64,000 nt of DNA from positions 38,132 to 102,131 of the forward strand of contig JANQTJ010000020.1 in assembly GCA_030731745.1 (NCBI GenBank). The letters run 5' to 3'. The notes under the pieces were generated by a model. The model ran no database searches and was not told the DNA's origin. It saw nothing but the letters and a program-made list of their open reading frames with translations. Below are positions 27,481 through 37,617 of this stretch, one piece after another. The number at the start of each line of letters is the position of its first letter. Within the stretch, counting starts at the first letter, position 1. This DNA is from Flaviramulus sp. (GTDB taxonomy: Bacteria > Bacteroidota > Bacteroidia > Flavobacteriales > Flavobacteriaceae). Position numbers and translations under genes: made by a program.

Positions 27481-28176
27481 TTAATCTCTACCTCCAAATA
27501 CTTGTAGTGCCCAATATAACAAAGATGCTAATGCACCAATAGCTGCAACTACATAAGTTCTTGCTGCCCATTTTAAGGCATCCTCAGACCCTAGATATTC
27601 ATCTGGAGATACGATATTTTTATTTTTTAACCAAGCCAAAGCTCTGTTACTTGCGTCGTATTCTACAGGTAAAGTGATAAAACTAAACAAGGTTGCAAAC
27701 CCCATAAAAGCAACACCAGCTGCAGCAACCCACCAACCTAAACCAAGGCCTGCGGCACCACCAAGCACCAAACCACCAATAATTAACCACTGAGACATTC
27801 CTGAAGTTACACTTACAACAGGCACCAAACTAGAACGCATTTGTAACCAACTGTAAGCTTTTGCGTGTTGCACGGCATGTCCGCACTCATGCGCTGCAAC
27901 TGCTGCAGCAGCTGCATTACGTTGATTATAAACAGCTTCACTTAAGTTAACCGTTTTATTTTTTGGATTGTAATGGTCTGTTAATTGACCAGGTGTTGAG
28001 ATAACCTCAACATCCCTAATACCATGATCTGCCAACATTTTCTCAGCAATTTCAGCACCACTCATGCCATTTCTTAATTGTACTTTGGAGTACTTTTCAA
28101 ACTTCCTTTTTAACGTATTACTTACTAACCAACTTAATAAAGTAATTGCACCAATTAATATATAATATCCTAACAT
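27481..28176 (-). CDS. YugP-type membrane zinc metallopeptidase
   Basis: 231 residues. N-terminal helix, then the zinc-binding motif HECGHAVQHAKAY (H/H plus a downstream acidic ligand expected), followed by three hydrophobic helices (about 120-165 and 200-225). It matches the neutral zinc metallopeptidase family (formerly DUF2268-type, YugP-like). Substrate unknown. Confidence 0.9.
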   Translation of the reverse strand: MLGYYILIGAITLLSWLVSNTLKRKFEKYSKVQLRNGMSGAEIAEKMLADHGIRDVEVISTPGQLTDHYNPKNKTVNLSEAVYNQRNAAAAAVAAHECGHAVQHAKAYSWLQMRSSLVPVVSVTSGMSQWLIIGGLVLGGAAGLGLGWWVAAAGVAFMGFATLFSFITLPVEYDASNRALAWLKNKNIVSPDEYLGSEDALKWAARTYVVAAIGALASLLYWALQVFGGRD

Positions 28177-28272
28177 TTTTTTTATTTATGATTATTTAAA
28201 TTAAAGATAACAAAAATAACGCCAATTTTATAATATGAAAGTTTGTCAGTGTTAATTATTTCTTATCATGTT

Positions 28273-28506
28273 TTATTTAAAAAATAATAAGATAAAAGAA
28301 GATATGAGTGTTACAGCATTTGCAAAAATCATTGATGGACTCTCTTTAAGAAATCCATAAACTAACCACATAAAAATACCTAAAAAAAACATGAGCAACA
28401 TGGGGAATGACAAAATTGAAACGTCCTTAGTTTTCCATGTTTTATAAACTTGTGGCAGAAATGCAGTTGTGGTTAAAATAGCTGAAATAAAGCCTATTAT
28501 TTCCAT
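28273..28506 (-). CDS. SemiSWEET sugar transporter
   Basis: 77 residues with three transmembrane helices and the PQ-loop motif TAFLPQVYKTWKTKD (about 15-29). This is the bacterial half-size SWEET that dimerises to pass sugars across the inner membrane. The length is normal. It lies three bases after the DUF6370 gene. Confidence 0.92.
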   Translation of the reverse strand: MEIIGFISAILTTTAFLPQVYKTWKTKDVSILSFPMLLMFFLGIFMWLVYGFLKESPSMIFANAVTLISSFILLFFK

Positions 28507-28509
28507 GCT

Positions 28510-28815
28510 TTAATCCAATAAATTTATTGAACTCACCTTAAAACGACCTTTAACAATTTCGCCTTCTACTTCAGCTTTTCTAATAACTTCGCAAAAACCA
28601 GTAAGTTCATCGTGTGCATCTCCAAAATCGTCAATATTTGCACCGTTTACAAAATAAGCTTTATCATTAATTCGAACTGCTAAATCGCAACCTTTTTGAG
28701 ATGTTAATTCAAACTGACACTGGCCACAAGACAGCTCAACAATTTCTTTTTTAGAAGTTTGATTCTTGCACGAGAAACTCAACAACAAAATACCTAATAA
28801 GATTATTTTTTTCAT
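28510..28815 (-). CDS. DUF6370 small lipoprotein
   Basis: 101 residues. Lipobox LLLSFSC (cysteine 16). The mature part has a CGQC motif (about 30-33), a GCDLAV segment and a later GFCEV, as in the Bacteroidota family DUF6370. The cysteines suggest metal or redox chemistry, which is an inference. Likely cotranscribed with the SemiSWEET gene. Confidence 0.82.
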   Translation of the reverse strand: MKKIILLGILLLSFSCKNQTSKKEIVELSCGQCQFELTSQKGCDLAVRINDKAYFVNGANIDDFGDAHDELTGFCEVIRKAEVEGEIVKGRFKVSSINLLD

Positions 28816-28879
28816 AACGTTTTAATTAATTGCATGTCTGATTAGGTAGGGAATTACAAAATGGTTAACCTAATATTGG

Positions 28880-31876
28880 TTATCCAACAATATTTACAAT
28901 TTTACCCGGAACTACAATCACTTTTTTAGGCGTACGCCCTTGTAATTGTTCTTGTGTTTTTTCATTTGCCATTACTGCAGCTTCTATAGCTTCTTTACTC
29001 ATATCCATTGGTAATTCTAACGTGAAACGCATTTTACCGTTAAATGAAATGGGATAATTTTTACTGCTTTCAACTAAATAACTAGCATTAAATTTTGGAA
29101 ATGGTGCTGTTGAAATAGATTTGTTATTCCCAAGCTGATTCCATAATTCTTCAGCTATATGTGGTGCATACGGTGAAATCAAAATCAATAAAGGTTCTAA
29201 GATTTCTTTTGATGTACATTTTTGAGCCGTTAACTCATTTGCTGCAATCATGAAGGTTGAAACCGACGTGTTGAATGAGAAATTCTCGATATCTTCCTCT
29301 ACTTTTTTTATGGTTTTATGAAGCGTTTTTAAATTATCTTTTGATGGTTCTGCATCATTTACAAGCAATCCATTTTCGCCAACATATAATTTCCATAGTT
29401 TTTTAAGGAAACCATGAACGCCTGTAATACCAGCCGTATTCCAAGGTTTGTATTGCTCTAATGGGCCTAAAAACATTTCGTATAAACGTAAACTATCCGC
29501 TCCATAATCGATACAAATCTGGTCTGGATTCACGACGTTGTATTTTGATTTGGACATTTTTTCTACCTCTCGCTTTACTTTGAAAGTTCCATCTTCTTCA
29601 CAAATAAACTCCGCTTTTTTATATTCTTCTCGCCAGTTTTTAAAAGCTTCAATATCTAATTCATCTGATGCATTTACAAAAGAAACATCTGCATGAAGTT
29701 GATATTCGCCAAAACTTAATTGTTCTATTTTTACTTTAACAGGATCCAAAGTTCCAATAAATGAACTTAAACTTGGCAATTTAAAATCTTTTGCAATATC
29801 TCTCAAGCTTATATCCTCATGTAAAGATTTTTCATAATAATTTTTAGAACAAAAGATACTTGGAAACTTAGAAGATATTTGATTTAAATAATCCAAATTA
29901 TCATTATGACGTGAGGTTTTTGGCCAAATTAAAGATATTTTATAAACAAATGCACTAGTCCCCAAAATCATTCCTTGATTAATCAGTTTTTTAGCAAACT
30001 CATCCACAGGCACTTCACCTTTATCAAACAAGAATTTTTGCCAAAAACGCGAGTACAACAAATGCCCTGTAGCATGTTCACTTCCGCCTATGTATAAATC
30101 GACATCTTTCCAATAGTTAAGCGCTTCTTTACTGGCAAACTCCTCATTGTTTTGAGAATCCATATAGCGGTTAAAATACCAAGAACTTCCTGCCCAACCT
30201 GGCATGGTGTTAAGTTCTAAAGGATGAATGGTTTTATTATCAATTAAGTCGTTAGAAACAACTTCATTTTTATTGGTGTCCCAAGCCCAAACGGTAGCGT
30301 TTCCTATAGGTGGCTCGCCGGTTTCGGTTGGTAAATATTTTTCAACTTCTGGTAAACGTATTGGCAAATGTTTAGCATCAATCATTTGCGGCATCCCATT
30401 TATATAATACACAGGAAATGGTTCGCCCCAATAACGCTGACGCGAAAACACAGCATCACGCAAACGATAATTGGTTTTTCCTTGACCTTGACCTAGTTTT
30501 TCTAGTTCTTGAATGGCTTTTTTGGTAGCTTCTTTATAGTTTAATCCGTTAAGGAAATCGCTGTTTGCAATAACAACATTATCTTTTGAAGCATAAGCTT
30601 CTTGAGAAATATCGGCATTCTCAAAAATATTAGGAATAGGAATATTAAAATGTTTTGCAAAATCGTAATCACGCTGGTCACCACAAGGCACAGACATAAC
30701 TGCTCCTGTTCCGTAGCCTGCTAATACGTAATCGCCAATCCAAACCGGAATGGGTTGTTTTGTAAACGGATGTTCTGCATATGCACCAGTAAACGCACCC
30801 GAAATGGTTTTTACATCTGCTATTCTATCGCGCTCACTACGTTTTGCGGTAGCTTCAATATAAGCCTCAACCTCAGCTTTTTGTTCTTGGGTTGTTATTT
30901 TTGATACTAATTCGTGTTCTGGAGCAAGTGTCATGAAAGAAACCCCAAAAATGGTATCTGGTCTGGTTGTGAAGACTTCAATAACCTCACTATGATTTTT
31001 TAAATTAAAAGTTACCGCAGCACCAACCGATTTTCCTATCCAGTTACGTTGCGATTCTTTTAAAGAATCTGTCCAATCTATAGTTTCTAAACCTTGCAGT
31101 AAACGTTCTGCATACGCAGAAATTCGCATACTCCATTGGGTCATTTTTTTACGTATTACTGGATGCCCACCACGTTCTGAAACGCCATTTACAATTTCAT
31201 CATTTGCTAAAACGGTTCCTAAAGCTGGACACCAGTTAACTTCGGTTTCAGCTAAATAAGTTAGTCTGTATTGTAATAATATTTGTTGTTGTTTGACAGC
31301 ATCAAAAGCTTTCCAATCTTCAGCAGAAAAAGTTGCAATAGCGTCATCGCAAACCGCATTTACTTTTGAATTTCCTTCCGAAGAAAAAATGTTTGTTAAT
31401 GTTGAAATGTCTTCAGCTTTATTCGAATCGTTATTATACCAAGAATTGAACAGTTGAATGAAAATCCATTGTGTCCATTTGTAATAACTCGGGTCTGATG
31501 TTCTAACTTCTCTGCTCCAATCGAATGAAAAACCAATTTGGTCTAACTGGCGACGATACGTTGCAATATTAGTTTCTGTAGTAATTGCTGGATGTTGCCC
31601 TGTTTGAATGGCATACTGTTCCGCAGGCAAACCAAAACTATCGTACCCTTGCGGATGCAACACATTAAACCCTTGATGACGTTTGTAACGCGCATAAATA
31701 TCGGAAGCAATGTACCCTAACGGATGCCCAACATGTAAGCCAGCACCACTTGGATACGGAAACATATCTAACACGTAAAATTTAGGTTTTTCGCTTTGGT
31801 TTTCGGCTTTAAAGGTTTGGTTTTCTGCCCAATATTTTTGCCATTTGGCCTCTATCTCGTTAAAATTGTATCTCAT
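28880..31876 (-). CDS. leuS: Leucyl-tRNA synthetase with enlarged insertion domain
   Basis: 998 residues from the ATG at 31876 (MRYNFNEIEAKWQ), the family start; a start ten codons upstream is excluded because the -7 box overlaps it. HIGH motif HVGHPLGY (about 48-55), CP1 editing domain with TTRPDTIFG and CGDQRDYDFA, KMSKS as EKMSKSKYN (about 772). Between LGTSAFVYKI and LHADVSFVNASDELD, where flavobacterial enzymes have roughly 25-30 residues, this protein has about 80. C-terminal anticodon-binding and appended domains look intact. Confidence 0.97.
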   Translation of the reverse strand: MRYNFNEIEAKWQKYWAENQTFKAENQSEKPKFYVLDMFPYPSGAGLHVGHPLGYIASDIYARYKRHQGFNVLHPQGYDSFGLPAEQYAIQTGQHPAITTETNIATYRRQLDQIGFSFDWSREVRTSDPSYYKWTQWIFIQLFNSWYNNDSNKAEDISTLTNIFSSEGNSKVNAVCDDAIATFSAEDWKAFDAVKQQQILLQYRLTYLAETEVNWCPALGTVLANDEIVNGVSERGGHPVIRKKMTQWSMRISAYAERLLQGLETIDWTDSLKESQRNWIGKSVGAAVTFNLKNHSEVIEVFTTRPDTIFGVSFMTLAPEHELVSKITTQEQKAEVEAYIEATAKRSERDRIADVKTISGAFTGAYAEHPFTKQPIPVWIGDYVLAGYGTGAVMSVPCGDQRDYDFAKHFNIPIPNIFENADISQEAYASKDNVVIANSDFLNGLNYKEATKKAIQELEKLGQGQGKTNYRLRDAVFSRQRYWGEPFPVYYINGMPQMIDAKHLPIRLPEVEKYLPTETGEPPIGNATVWAWDTNKNEVVSNDLIDNKTIHPLELNTMPGWAGSSWYFNRYMDSQNNEEFASKEALNYWKDVDLYIGGSEHATGHLLYSRFWQKFLFDKGEVPVDEFAKKLINQGMILGTSAFVYKISLIWPKTSRHNDNLDYLNQISSKFPSIFCSKNYYEKSLHEDISLRDIAKDFKLPSLSSFIGTLDPVKVKIEQLSFGEYQLHADVSFVNASDELDIEAFKNWREEYKKAEFICEEDGTFKVKREVEKMSKSKYNVVNPDQICIDYGADSLRLYEMFLGPLEQYKPWNTAGITGVHGFLKKLWKLYVGENGLLVNDAEPSKDNLKTLHKTIKKVEEDIENFSFNTSVSTFMIAANELTAQKCTSKEILEPLLILISPYAPHIAEELWNQLGNNKSISTAPFPKFNASYLVESSKNYPISFNGKMRFTLELPMDMSKEAIEAAVMANEKTQEQLQGRTPKKVIVVPGKIVNIVG

Positions 31877-31901
31877 TATAGTCTTTTTCTCCTTACAATG
31901 A

Positions 31902-31911
31902 CGCAAAGTTA
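31902..31911 (-). promoter_or_regulatory. -7 box of leuS
   Basis: The minus strand reads TAACTTTGCG, an exact Bacteroidota -7 match. Transcription would start near 31898, downstream of the alternative ATG at 31906 and about 22 bases before the preferred ATG at 31876. Confidence 0.55.
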
Positions 31912-32001
31912 CTCTTTAAATAGAAAAAACTAAAAGCAATTTGAATTACTTGCAAGTATTTTTATAATTGTATATTTATGGTAGACTATTGTTAGGGTTT
32001 T

Positions 32002-32778
32002 ATGGATGAAAAAATTGGCTTAGTTTTATCTGGAGGTGGTGTTAGAGCCATTGCCCATATTGGGTTAATTAAAGTATTGCTTGAGCACGGAATTATTCCA
32101 AACGATATATCAGGCACTAGCGGAGGCGCTTTAGTTGGCGCACTTTATGCTAATGGTTATGATGCCAACGAAATGATTCGTTTTTTTAAGGAAACGCCTA
32201 TTTTGGATTTTTCATTATACGCTATTAAGAAACCGGGTATTTTGGATAGCGAGAAATACGAAAAGTTTTTTAAAAAGTATTTTGATGAAAATGATTTTAA
32301 AGCTTTAAAATATCCTATGACTACCACTGCTACAAACCTATTAACAGGAAAACTAGAATATTTTAGTCAAGGCGAATTAATTAAACCACTCATTGCATCG
32401 TGTGCCATACCGCCTTTGTTTTCACCATTAAAAATCAATGACAACTTTTATTCTGATGGTGGCATTTTAAATAATTTTCCTGTTGAACCTCTCAAAAAGA
32501 AAAAAATAACAAAAATTATTGGAAGTTTTGTAAATCCTATAACGTCCATAAAAGAGTCTGACATCAATACCTCTTTAAAATTAATCTATCGCGTATATCA
32601 CCTAGGTTTAGAAGCTAATAACCTTAAAAAATTTAAATTGTGCAATTATGTTTTTGAACCAAAACCTATTGATAAAATTGGAACCTTAGAAACAAAAAGT
32701 ATTGATACTGCTTTTGAAATTGGTTACAATCATGCAAAAAAAGAAATTGATCAAATCCTTTCCTCACTCAAATTATAA
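32002..32778 (+). CDS. Patatin-like phospholipase
   Basis: 258 residues. The oxyanion hole is LSGGGVRAIAHIG (9-21), the nucleophile serine is in GTSGGALVG (about 39-47), and the aspartate of the Ser-Asp dyad in SDGGILNNFP (about 150). This is the RssA-like cytoplasmic patatin group; the lipid substrate is unknown. Confidence 0.93.
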   Translation: MDEKIGLVLSGGGVRAIAHIGLIKVLLEHGIIPNDISGTSGGALVGALYANGYDANEMIRFFKETPILDFSLYAIKKPGILDSEKYEKFFKKYFDENDFKALKYPMTTTATNLLTGKLEYFSQGELIKPLIASCAIPPLFSPLKINDNFYSDGGILNNFPVEPLKKKKITKIIGSFVNPITSIKESDINTSLKLIYRVYHLGLEANNLKKFKLCNYVFEPKPIDKIGTLETKSIDTAFEIGYNHAKKEIDQILSSLKL

Positions 32779-32836
32779 AAAAATAGATTTCAAATTTTTA
32801 CCTTCGTAACGACTTTAAAAATATTAAAACATTTTT

Positions 32837-33754
32837 TTGACAAAAAACACTACTAAAGCGCATTTAGCTCTGCTAGGTGCTAATATTATTTACGGTGCTA
32901 ATTATATAATTGCCAAAGGTATTATGCCAAATAAAATTGGTCCTTCAGCATTTGTTTTTATTAGACTCTCTTGTTGTGCCCTATTATTTTGGGTTATTAA
33001 GTTTCTGTTTATTAAGGAAAAAGTTGAAAAAAAAGACTTGTTTAGGCTCGCGCTTTGCGGTTTGTTTGGTGGTGCTTTAAACCAAATGTTGTTTTTTCAT
33101 GGCATAAACTTAACCTCACCTATTGATGCCTCCATAATTCAAACATCAAACCCCATTTTGGTTTTAATATTTAGCCTCATTATTTTAAAAGAACAGCTTA
33201 CTAGAAATAAAATAACTGGAATTACTATTGCTGCTGTTGGTGCTATTTTTTTAATTTTGTATGGTAATAAAGCACAAGGTTCTAGTTCGTTTTTAGGCAA
33301 TCTATTTGTTTTTCTAAATGCTTGCAGTTATGGCTTATATTTGGTTATTGCTAAAACACTTATGCAAAAATATCATGCAATAACGGTAGTAAGTTGGGTG
33401 TTTTTATTCGGTTTTATATATGCTTTCCCTATTGGGATAAACGATTTTTTAAATACTGATTTTAAAAGTTTCACAACAAACACCTATTTAACTGTTGGCT
33501 ATGTGGTTTTATTTACTACTTTTTTCGCATACCTTTTTAATATTTACGCACTAAAATATCTATCACCAGCTGTAACTAGTAGCTACGTATATTTACAGCC
33601 TGTAGTTAGCTTTTTTATGGTTAGTACACTTGCTTATGTTTTTATGCAAAGTGATTATGCCCAAGATATAAGTTTAATTAAAATACTAAGTTGTATCCTT
33701 GTTGCCGCAGGTGTTTATATTGTTAGTAAACCCAAAAAAAATAAATCTACTTAA
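32837..33754 (+). CDS. DMT/EamA-family permease
   Basis: 305 residues with ten predicted transmembrane helices arranged as two EamA repeats (about 5-140 and 155-298). The start is a TTG: homologues, as I recall, begin MTKNTKAHLALLG, and no ATG is suitably placed. Metabolite exporter or importer of unknown substrate. Confidence 0.87.
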   Translation: MTKNTTKAHLALLGANIIYGANYIIAKGIMPNKIGPSAFVFIRLSCCALLFWVIKFLFIKEKVEKKDLFRLALCGLFGGALNQMLFFHGINLTSPIDASIIQTSNPILVLIFSLIILKEQLTRNKITGITIAAVGAIFLILYGNKAQGSSSFLGNLFVFLNACSYGLYLVIAKTLMQKYHAITVVSWVFLFGFIYAFPIGINDFLNTDFKSFTTNTYLTVGYVVLFTTFFAYLFNIYALKYLSPAVTSSYVYLQPVVSFFMVSTLAYVFMQSDYAQDISLIKILSCILVAAGVYIVSKPKKNKST

Positions 33755-33834
33755 AAGAATATTAAAAGTTTAAACGTTGTAAACAGTATTGAATTATTTT
33801 TCTTTGTTATTTTTACATCGTTAATTCAATATTT

Positions 33835-34713
33835 ATGAGCTCATCTTTCGAAAAACACCAAAAACGTAGATTAATATCTTCTTACTTTTCTGTGGTATTG
33901 AGCATTGCTTTGGTATTGTTTTTATTGGGTTTATTAGGCATGTTAGTTTTAAATGCAAAAAAAGTATCCGACCATTTTAAAGAACAAGTAGTTGTTACCA
34001 TCTATTTAAAAGATACCGCTAAAGAAGTTGAAACCAAACAACTCGAAAAAAGTTTAGCTATGGCAGACTATGTAAAATCTACCGAATATGTTTCAAAAGA
34101 ACAGGCCGCTGAATTTATGAAAGCTGATAACGGTGAAGATTTTATGGATTTTGTAGGTTATAATCCACTACAAAACTCTATTGATATACATTTGAAAGCA
34201 GATTTTGTAACCTCTGAGCATCTTGAAAAAATTTCAGCAGAAGCGTTAAATAAAAATTTTGTTGACGAAGTAACTTATGATAACGATTTGGTAAACTTAA
34301 TGAACGAAAACGTTAAAAAAATAAGTTTTTGGGTGTTGGTTATTAGCTCTATTTTTACTTTAATTGCAGTTTTATTAATAAATAGCTCTATAAGATTAGC
34401 AGTTTATTCCAAACGTTTTACTATTAAAACCATGCAAATGGTTGGAGCAACAAAACAGTTTATTCGGCGTCCGTTTGTATGGAAAAGTGTACGTTTGGGT
34501 ATGATTGGAGCCTTTTTAGCACTAACAGGAATGGCTGTTGTGCTATACTATTTAAATAAGACATTCACAGATTTACAGTTGTTAAGTAATCCTATTTTAG
34601 TAAGCTTATTATTTGTTTTAATTTTTACTTTAGGTATTGTTATCACTTGGATTAGTACCCATTTTGCTACCCAACGTTTTTTGAATTTGAAAACTGACGA
34701 ACTTTATTATTAG
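33835..34713 (+). CDS. ftsX: Cell division protein FtsX
   Basis: 292 residues. N-terminal cytoplasmic tail, TM1 at about 20-40, a large periplasmic domain (45-160), and three TM helices in the C-terminal half (about 168-190, 225-245, 262-282). Segments KTMQMVGATKQFIRRPF and the VTIYLKD periplasmic strand are typical. Works with FtsE to couple divisome ATPase activity to cell-wall hydrolases. Confidence 0.95.
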   Translation: MSSSFEKHQKRRLISSYFSVVLSIALVLFLLGLLGMLVLNAKKVSDHFKEQVVVTIYLKDTAKEVETKQLEKSLAMADYVKSTEYVSKEQAAEFMKADNGEDFMDFVGYNPLQNSIDIHLKADFVTSEHLEKISAEALNKNFVDEVTYDNDLVNLMNENVKKISFWVLVISSIFTLIAVLLINSSIRLAVYSKRFTIKTMQMVGATKQFIRRPFVWKSVRLGMIGAFLALTGMAVVLYYLNKTFTDLQLLSNPILVSLLFVLIFTLGIVITWISTHFATQRFLNLKTDELYY

Positions 34714-34793
34714 TTGATTTGAAAACAATTTATTAAATTCTTAACAATAGTATTTTAAATAAATGTATTAATTTGTAATACAAAAAATTAATT

Positions 34794-35048
34794 ATGGGAG
34801 AGAAAAAACGAAAAGAAGACCTTAAACCAATTTTTGTGTTTGGAAAGAAAAACTATAAATTCATGTTTATTGGTTTAGCAATTATTGCTCTAGGTTTTAT
34901 TTTAATGTCTGGCGGCGGTAGTGAGGATCCCAACGTTTTTAATCCTGAAATTTTTAATTTTAGACGTATACGTTTGGCTCCTATGTTAGTTCTTATTGGA
35001 TTTGGTTTTGAGATTTATGCTATTTTATTAAATCCTGGTAAAGAATAA
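34794..35048 (+). CDS. DUF3098 small membrane protein
   Basis: 84 residues, two transmembrane helices (about 24-40 and 60-78) separated by a loop with SGGGSEDPNVFNPEIF, the DUF3098 signature. In Flavobacteriia this gene usually sits between ftsX and uppP. Its stop codon directly abuts that of the opposing glycerate kinase gene without any spacer. Confidence 0.88.
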   Translation: MGEKKRKEDLKPIFVFGKKNYKFMFIGLAIIALGFILMSGGGSEDPNVFNPEIFNFRRIRLAPMLVLIGFGFEIYAILLNPGKE

Positions 35049-36176
35049 TTATTTAATTAATGATTTAGCAAAGTTTATTGCGATCTCTTTAACATACTTC
35101 TCACTATTTTTTATAGCATCATCTAAATTTTTGGAATAATTAATTACAGCATCGGTATAATGGATTCCAAAATTTTCACTACTATTTTCATCTAAGTCTA
35201 GAGCGCCACAAAAGGTTGCAACTTTTATGTTTTTTGCTTTAGCTGAAGCTAAAACACCTTTAATTGTTTTACCCGATAGTGTTTGAGAATCTAACTTACC
35301 CTCTCCAGTAATAATCCAATCAGAATCATAAATCTTTTTATCAAATTCAATTAATTGTTTTACCAAATCAATCCCTGATTGTAATTCGGCATTTAAAAAA
35401 ACTATCGAACCTGCTCCCATTCCTCCAGCCGCTCCACTTCCCTTTATTATTTGAACATCTTTATTAAACTGTTCTGAAAATAATTTAGAGATATGCTTTA
35501 AACCATTATCTAAAAGCGCTATCTCTTCTTTAGAAGCTCCTTTTTGCGGACCATAAATATATGCAGCACCTTGTAAACCGTGTAAAGGATTTTTAACATC
35601 GCATGCAACCTTAAATTCAATATCATTCAGATTTCCAATGACATTATCCGTTTTTATATGATGAATTTTAGATAGATTTTTACCAATTGGGCTTAACTCA
35701 AACCCATTTTTATCTATAAACTTGTAACCTAAAGCAGCAGCCATTCCCACACCACAATCATTAGTAGCACTACCTCCAATACCAAGAATAATTGTTTTAA
35801 CACCCCTTTTAATAGCATCTAAAATAACTTCCCCTGTGCCAATAGTAGTTGTGTAATAACAATTTTGCTCTTCCGCCTTTAAAAGAGCCAAGCCTGAAGC
35901 TGCTGCCATTTCAATAAAAGCAGTTTTAATGTTATCTATATATAAATATGAAGCTTTTGTAGTTCTAAAAAGCGGGTCGTTAACTTCTAAATTTATAAGT
36001 TCACCTTTTAAATGATATTCTAAAATTTCTATAGTACCATCACCACCATCAGATAGTGGTAAGTTTAAAATTTCAGAATCAGGCAGTATCATTTTTATAG
36101 TTTGCTCAACAATTTTGCAAAATTGCAAACCTGTTAAAGAGCCTTTAAATTTATCTGGTGCCAGTATAAATTTCAT
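35049..36176 (-). CDS. Glycerate kinase (GlxK/GarK family)
   Basis: 375 residues from the ATG at 36176 (MKFILAPDKFKGSLTG); the open frame extends upstream but runs into the divergent gene. Family signatures: APDKFKGSL (5-13), LSDGGDGTIE, GIGGSATNDCGVGMA and GEGKLDSQT. It phosphorylates glycerate, feeding glycolysis. It is divergent from a GntP-type permease (46-base gap), which is a common pairing for sugar-acid use. Confidence 0.95.
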   Translation of the reverse strand: MKFILAPDKFKGSLTGLQFCKIVEQTIKMILPDSEILNLPLSDGGDGTIEILEYHLKGELINLEVNDPLFRTTKASYLYIDNIKTAFIEMAAASGLALLKAEEQNCYYTTTIGTGEVILDAIKRGVKTIILGIGGSATNDCGVGMAAALGYKFIDKNGFELSPIGKNLSKIHHIKTDNVIGNLNDIEFKVACDVKNPLHGLQGAAYIYGPQKGASKEEIALLDNGLKHISKLFSEQFNKDVQIIKGSGAAGGMGAGSIVFLNAELQSGIDLVKQLIEFDKKIYDSDWIITGEGKLDSQTLSGKTIKGVLASAKAKNIKVATFCGALDLDENSSENFGIHYTDAVINYSKNLDDAIKNSEKYVKEIAINFAKSLIK

Positions 36177-36222
36177 CTGTTTAAATTTATTAGTACTTTT
36201 AGTTCTACCAAATATAAGCATT

Positions 36223-37563
36223 ATGGAAATTTTAATAGCCTTACTAGTAATTGTTTTATTGATGATTATAGCTGCTTCAAAATACAAATTTCATCCTTTT
36301 TTATCATTATTGTTAGCAGCTATAGTAATGGGTTTTGTAGGTGGTCTAAATGAAGAAGAAATAATAACAACTCTTACTTCAGGTTTTGGAAAAACATTAG
36401 GAAGTATAGGCATTATTATAGCTTTTGGAACCATCATAGGTGCCTATTTAGAAAAAAGTGGCGGCGCAAAAACTATGGCAAATTGGGCTTTAAAAACTAT
36501 TGGTAAAAACCGATCAATTTTAGCCATGAATATTACCGGGTTTATTGTTTCGATACCTGTTTACTGCGATTCGGGATTCATTATACTTTCATCGTTAAAT
36601 AAAGCAATAAGTAAACATAATAAAATTCCATTAGCTGTTTTATCTGTTTCATTAGCTGCTGGTTTATATACAGCACATGTTTTTGTACCACCAACACCTG
36701 GGCCATTAGCTGCTACTGCTGCTTTAAATGCTGATTTAGGTTTAGTGATACTTTTGGGGCTAGCAGTAGCATTTCCTGTTTCAATGGTTGGCTATTTTTG
36801 GGCAAAATATCTTCAAAAAAGATATAAAAACAACCCAATAATTTCAGATATCATAGATAATGATTATGAAATAGATTTAAAATCTAATAAAATTCCTAAA
36901 ACAACTGAAGCTTTTATGCCTATCATAATTCCAATTATTTTAATAGCATTAAAATCCATTTCAAATTATCCAACGCATCCTCTAGGTGAAGGCATTATCT
37001 CTAAAATCGCTAATTTTTTAGGCAACCCTGTAATTGCTCTTTTAATTGGTGTATTTCTTGCATTCAAATTAAAAATAAATATAAAAGATGCTATACATTT
37101 TAATTGGGTAACCAGTGGTTTAAAAGAAGCAGGTATAATTATTTTAATTACTGGAGCAGGTGGTGCTTTTGGAGCTATTTTAGAAACTACAGGTGTAGGG
37201 GATATTATTGGCAGTCGTTTTTCTAAACTTAATTTAGGTTTATTTATACCATTTATTATTGCAGCTATTTTAAAAACAGCTCAAGGTTCATCTACGGTTT
37301 CCATAATTACTACGGCAGCAATTATTGCTCCCGTTTTAGAATCTTTTGGTTTAGATTCATCTTTAGGACGCGCTTTAACAGTACTTGCCATTGGTGCAGG
37401 TGCTATGACAGTTTCTCATTTAAACGATAGCTACTTTTGGGTAGTTGCTCAATTTTCAGAAATGGACACTAAAACAGCTATAAAGACACAAACAGTTTCT
37501 ACATTATTTCAAGGCTTATCTGGAATTGTTATAATCATGATTATCGGATGGATTTTTATTTGA
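36223..37563 (+). CDS. GntP family sugar-acid permease
   Basis: 446 residues from the ATG at 36223 (MEILIALLVIV); the frame extends upstream but over the divergent promoter region. Twelve or more hydrophobic helices; the SAGLYTAHVFVPPTPGPLAA-like loop and AQGSSTVSIITTAAI are family hallmarks. Imports gluconate, glycerate or similar acids with protons. The neighbouring glycerate kinase points to glycerate as the substrate. Confidence 0.93.
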   Translation: MEILIALLVIVLLMIIAASKYKFHPFLSLLLAAIVMGFVGGLNEEEIITTLTSGFGKTLGSIGIIIAFGTIIGAYLEKSGGAKTMANWALKTIGKNRSILAMNITGFIVSIPVYCDSGFIILSSLNKAISKHNKIPLAVLSVSLAAGLYTAHVFVPPTPGPLAATAALNADLGLVILLGLAVAFPVSMVGYFWAKYLQKRYKNNPIISDIIDNDYEIDLKSNKIPKTTEAFMPIIIPIILIALKSISNYPTHPLGEGIISKIANFLGNPVIALLIGVFLAFKLKINIKDAIHFNWVTSGLKEAGIIILITGAGGAFGAILETTGVGDIIGSRFSKLNLGLFIPFIIAAILKTAQGSSTVSIITTAAIIAPVLESFGLDSSLGRALTVLAIGAGAMTVSHLNDSYFWVVAQFSEMDTKTAIKTQTVSTLFQGLSGIVIIMIIGWIFI

Positions 37564-37617
37564 ACATTTTACAAAAACACACTATGTTTGTTTTGAGTTA
37601 ATAGCTATTTTTACCTG

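Noticed and set aside
31877..31906. Upstream start of leuS adding ten residues
   Set aside because: The ATG at 31906 overlaps the -7 box and would lie before the predicted transcription start; the family begins at MRYNFNEIEAKWQ.
36115..36287. Long N-terminal extensions of the divergent glycerate kinase and GntP genes
   Set aside because: The two extensions overlap each other; family starts at 36176 and 36223 leave a sensible 46-base divergent promoter gap.
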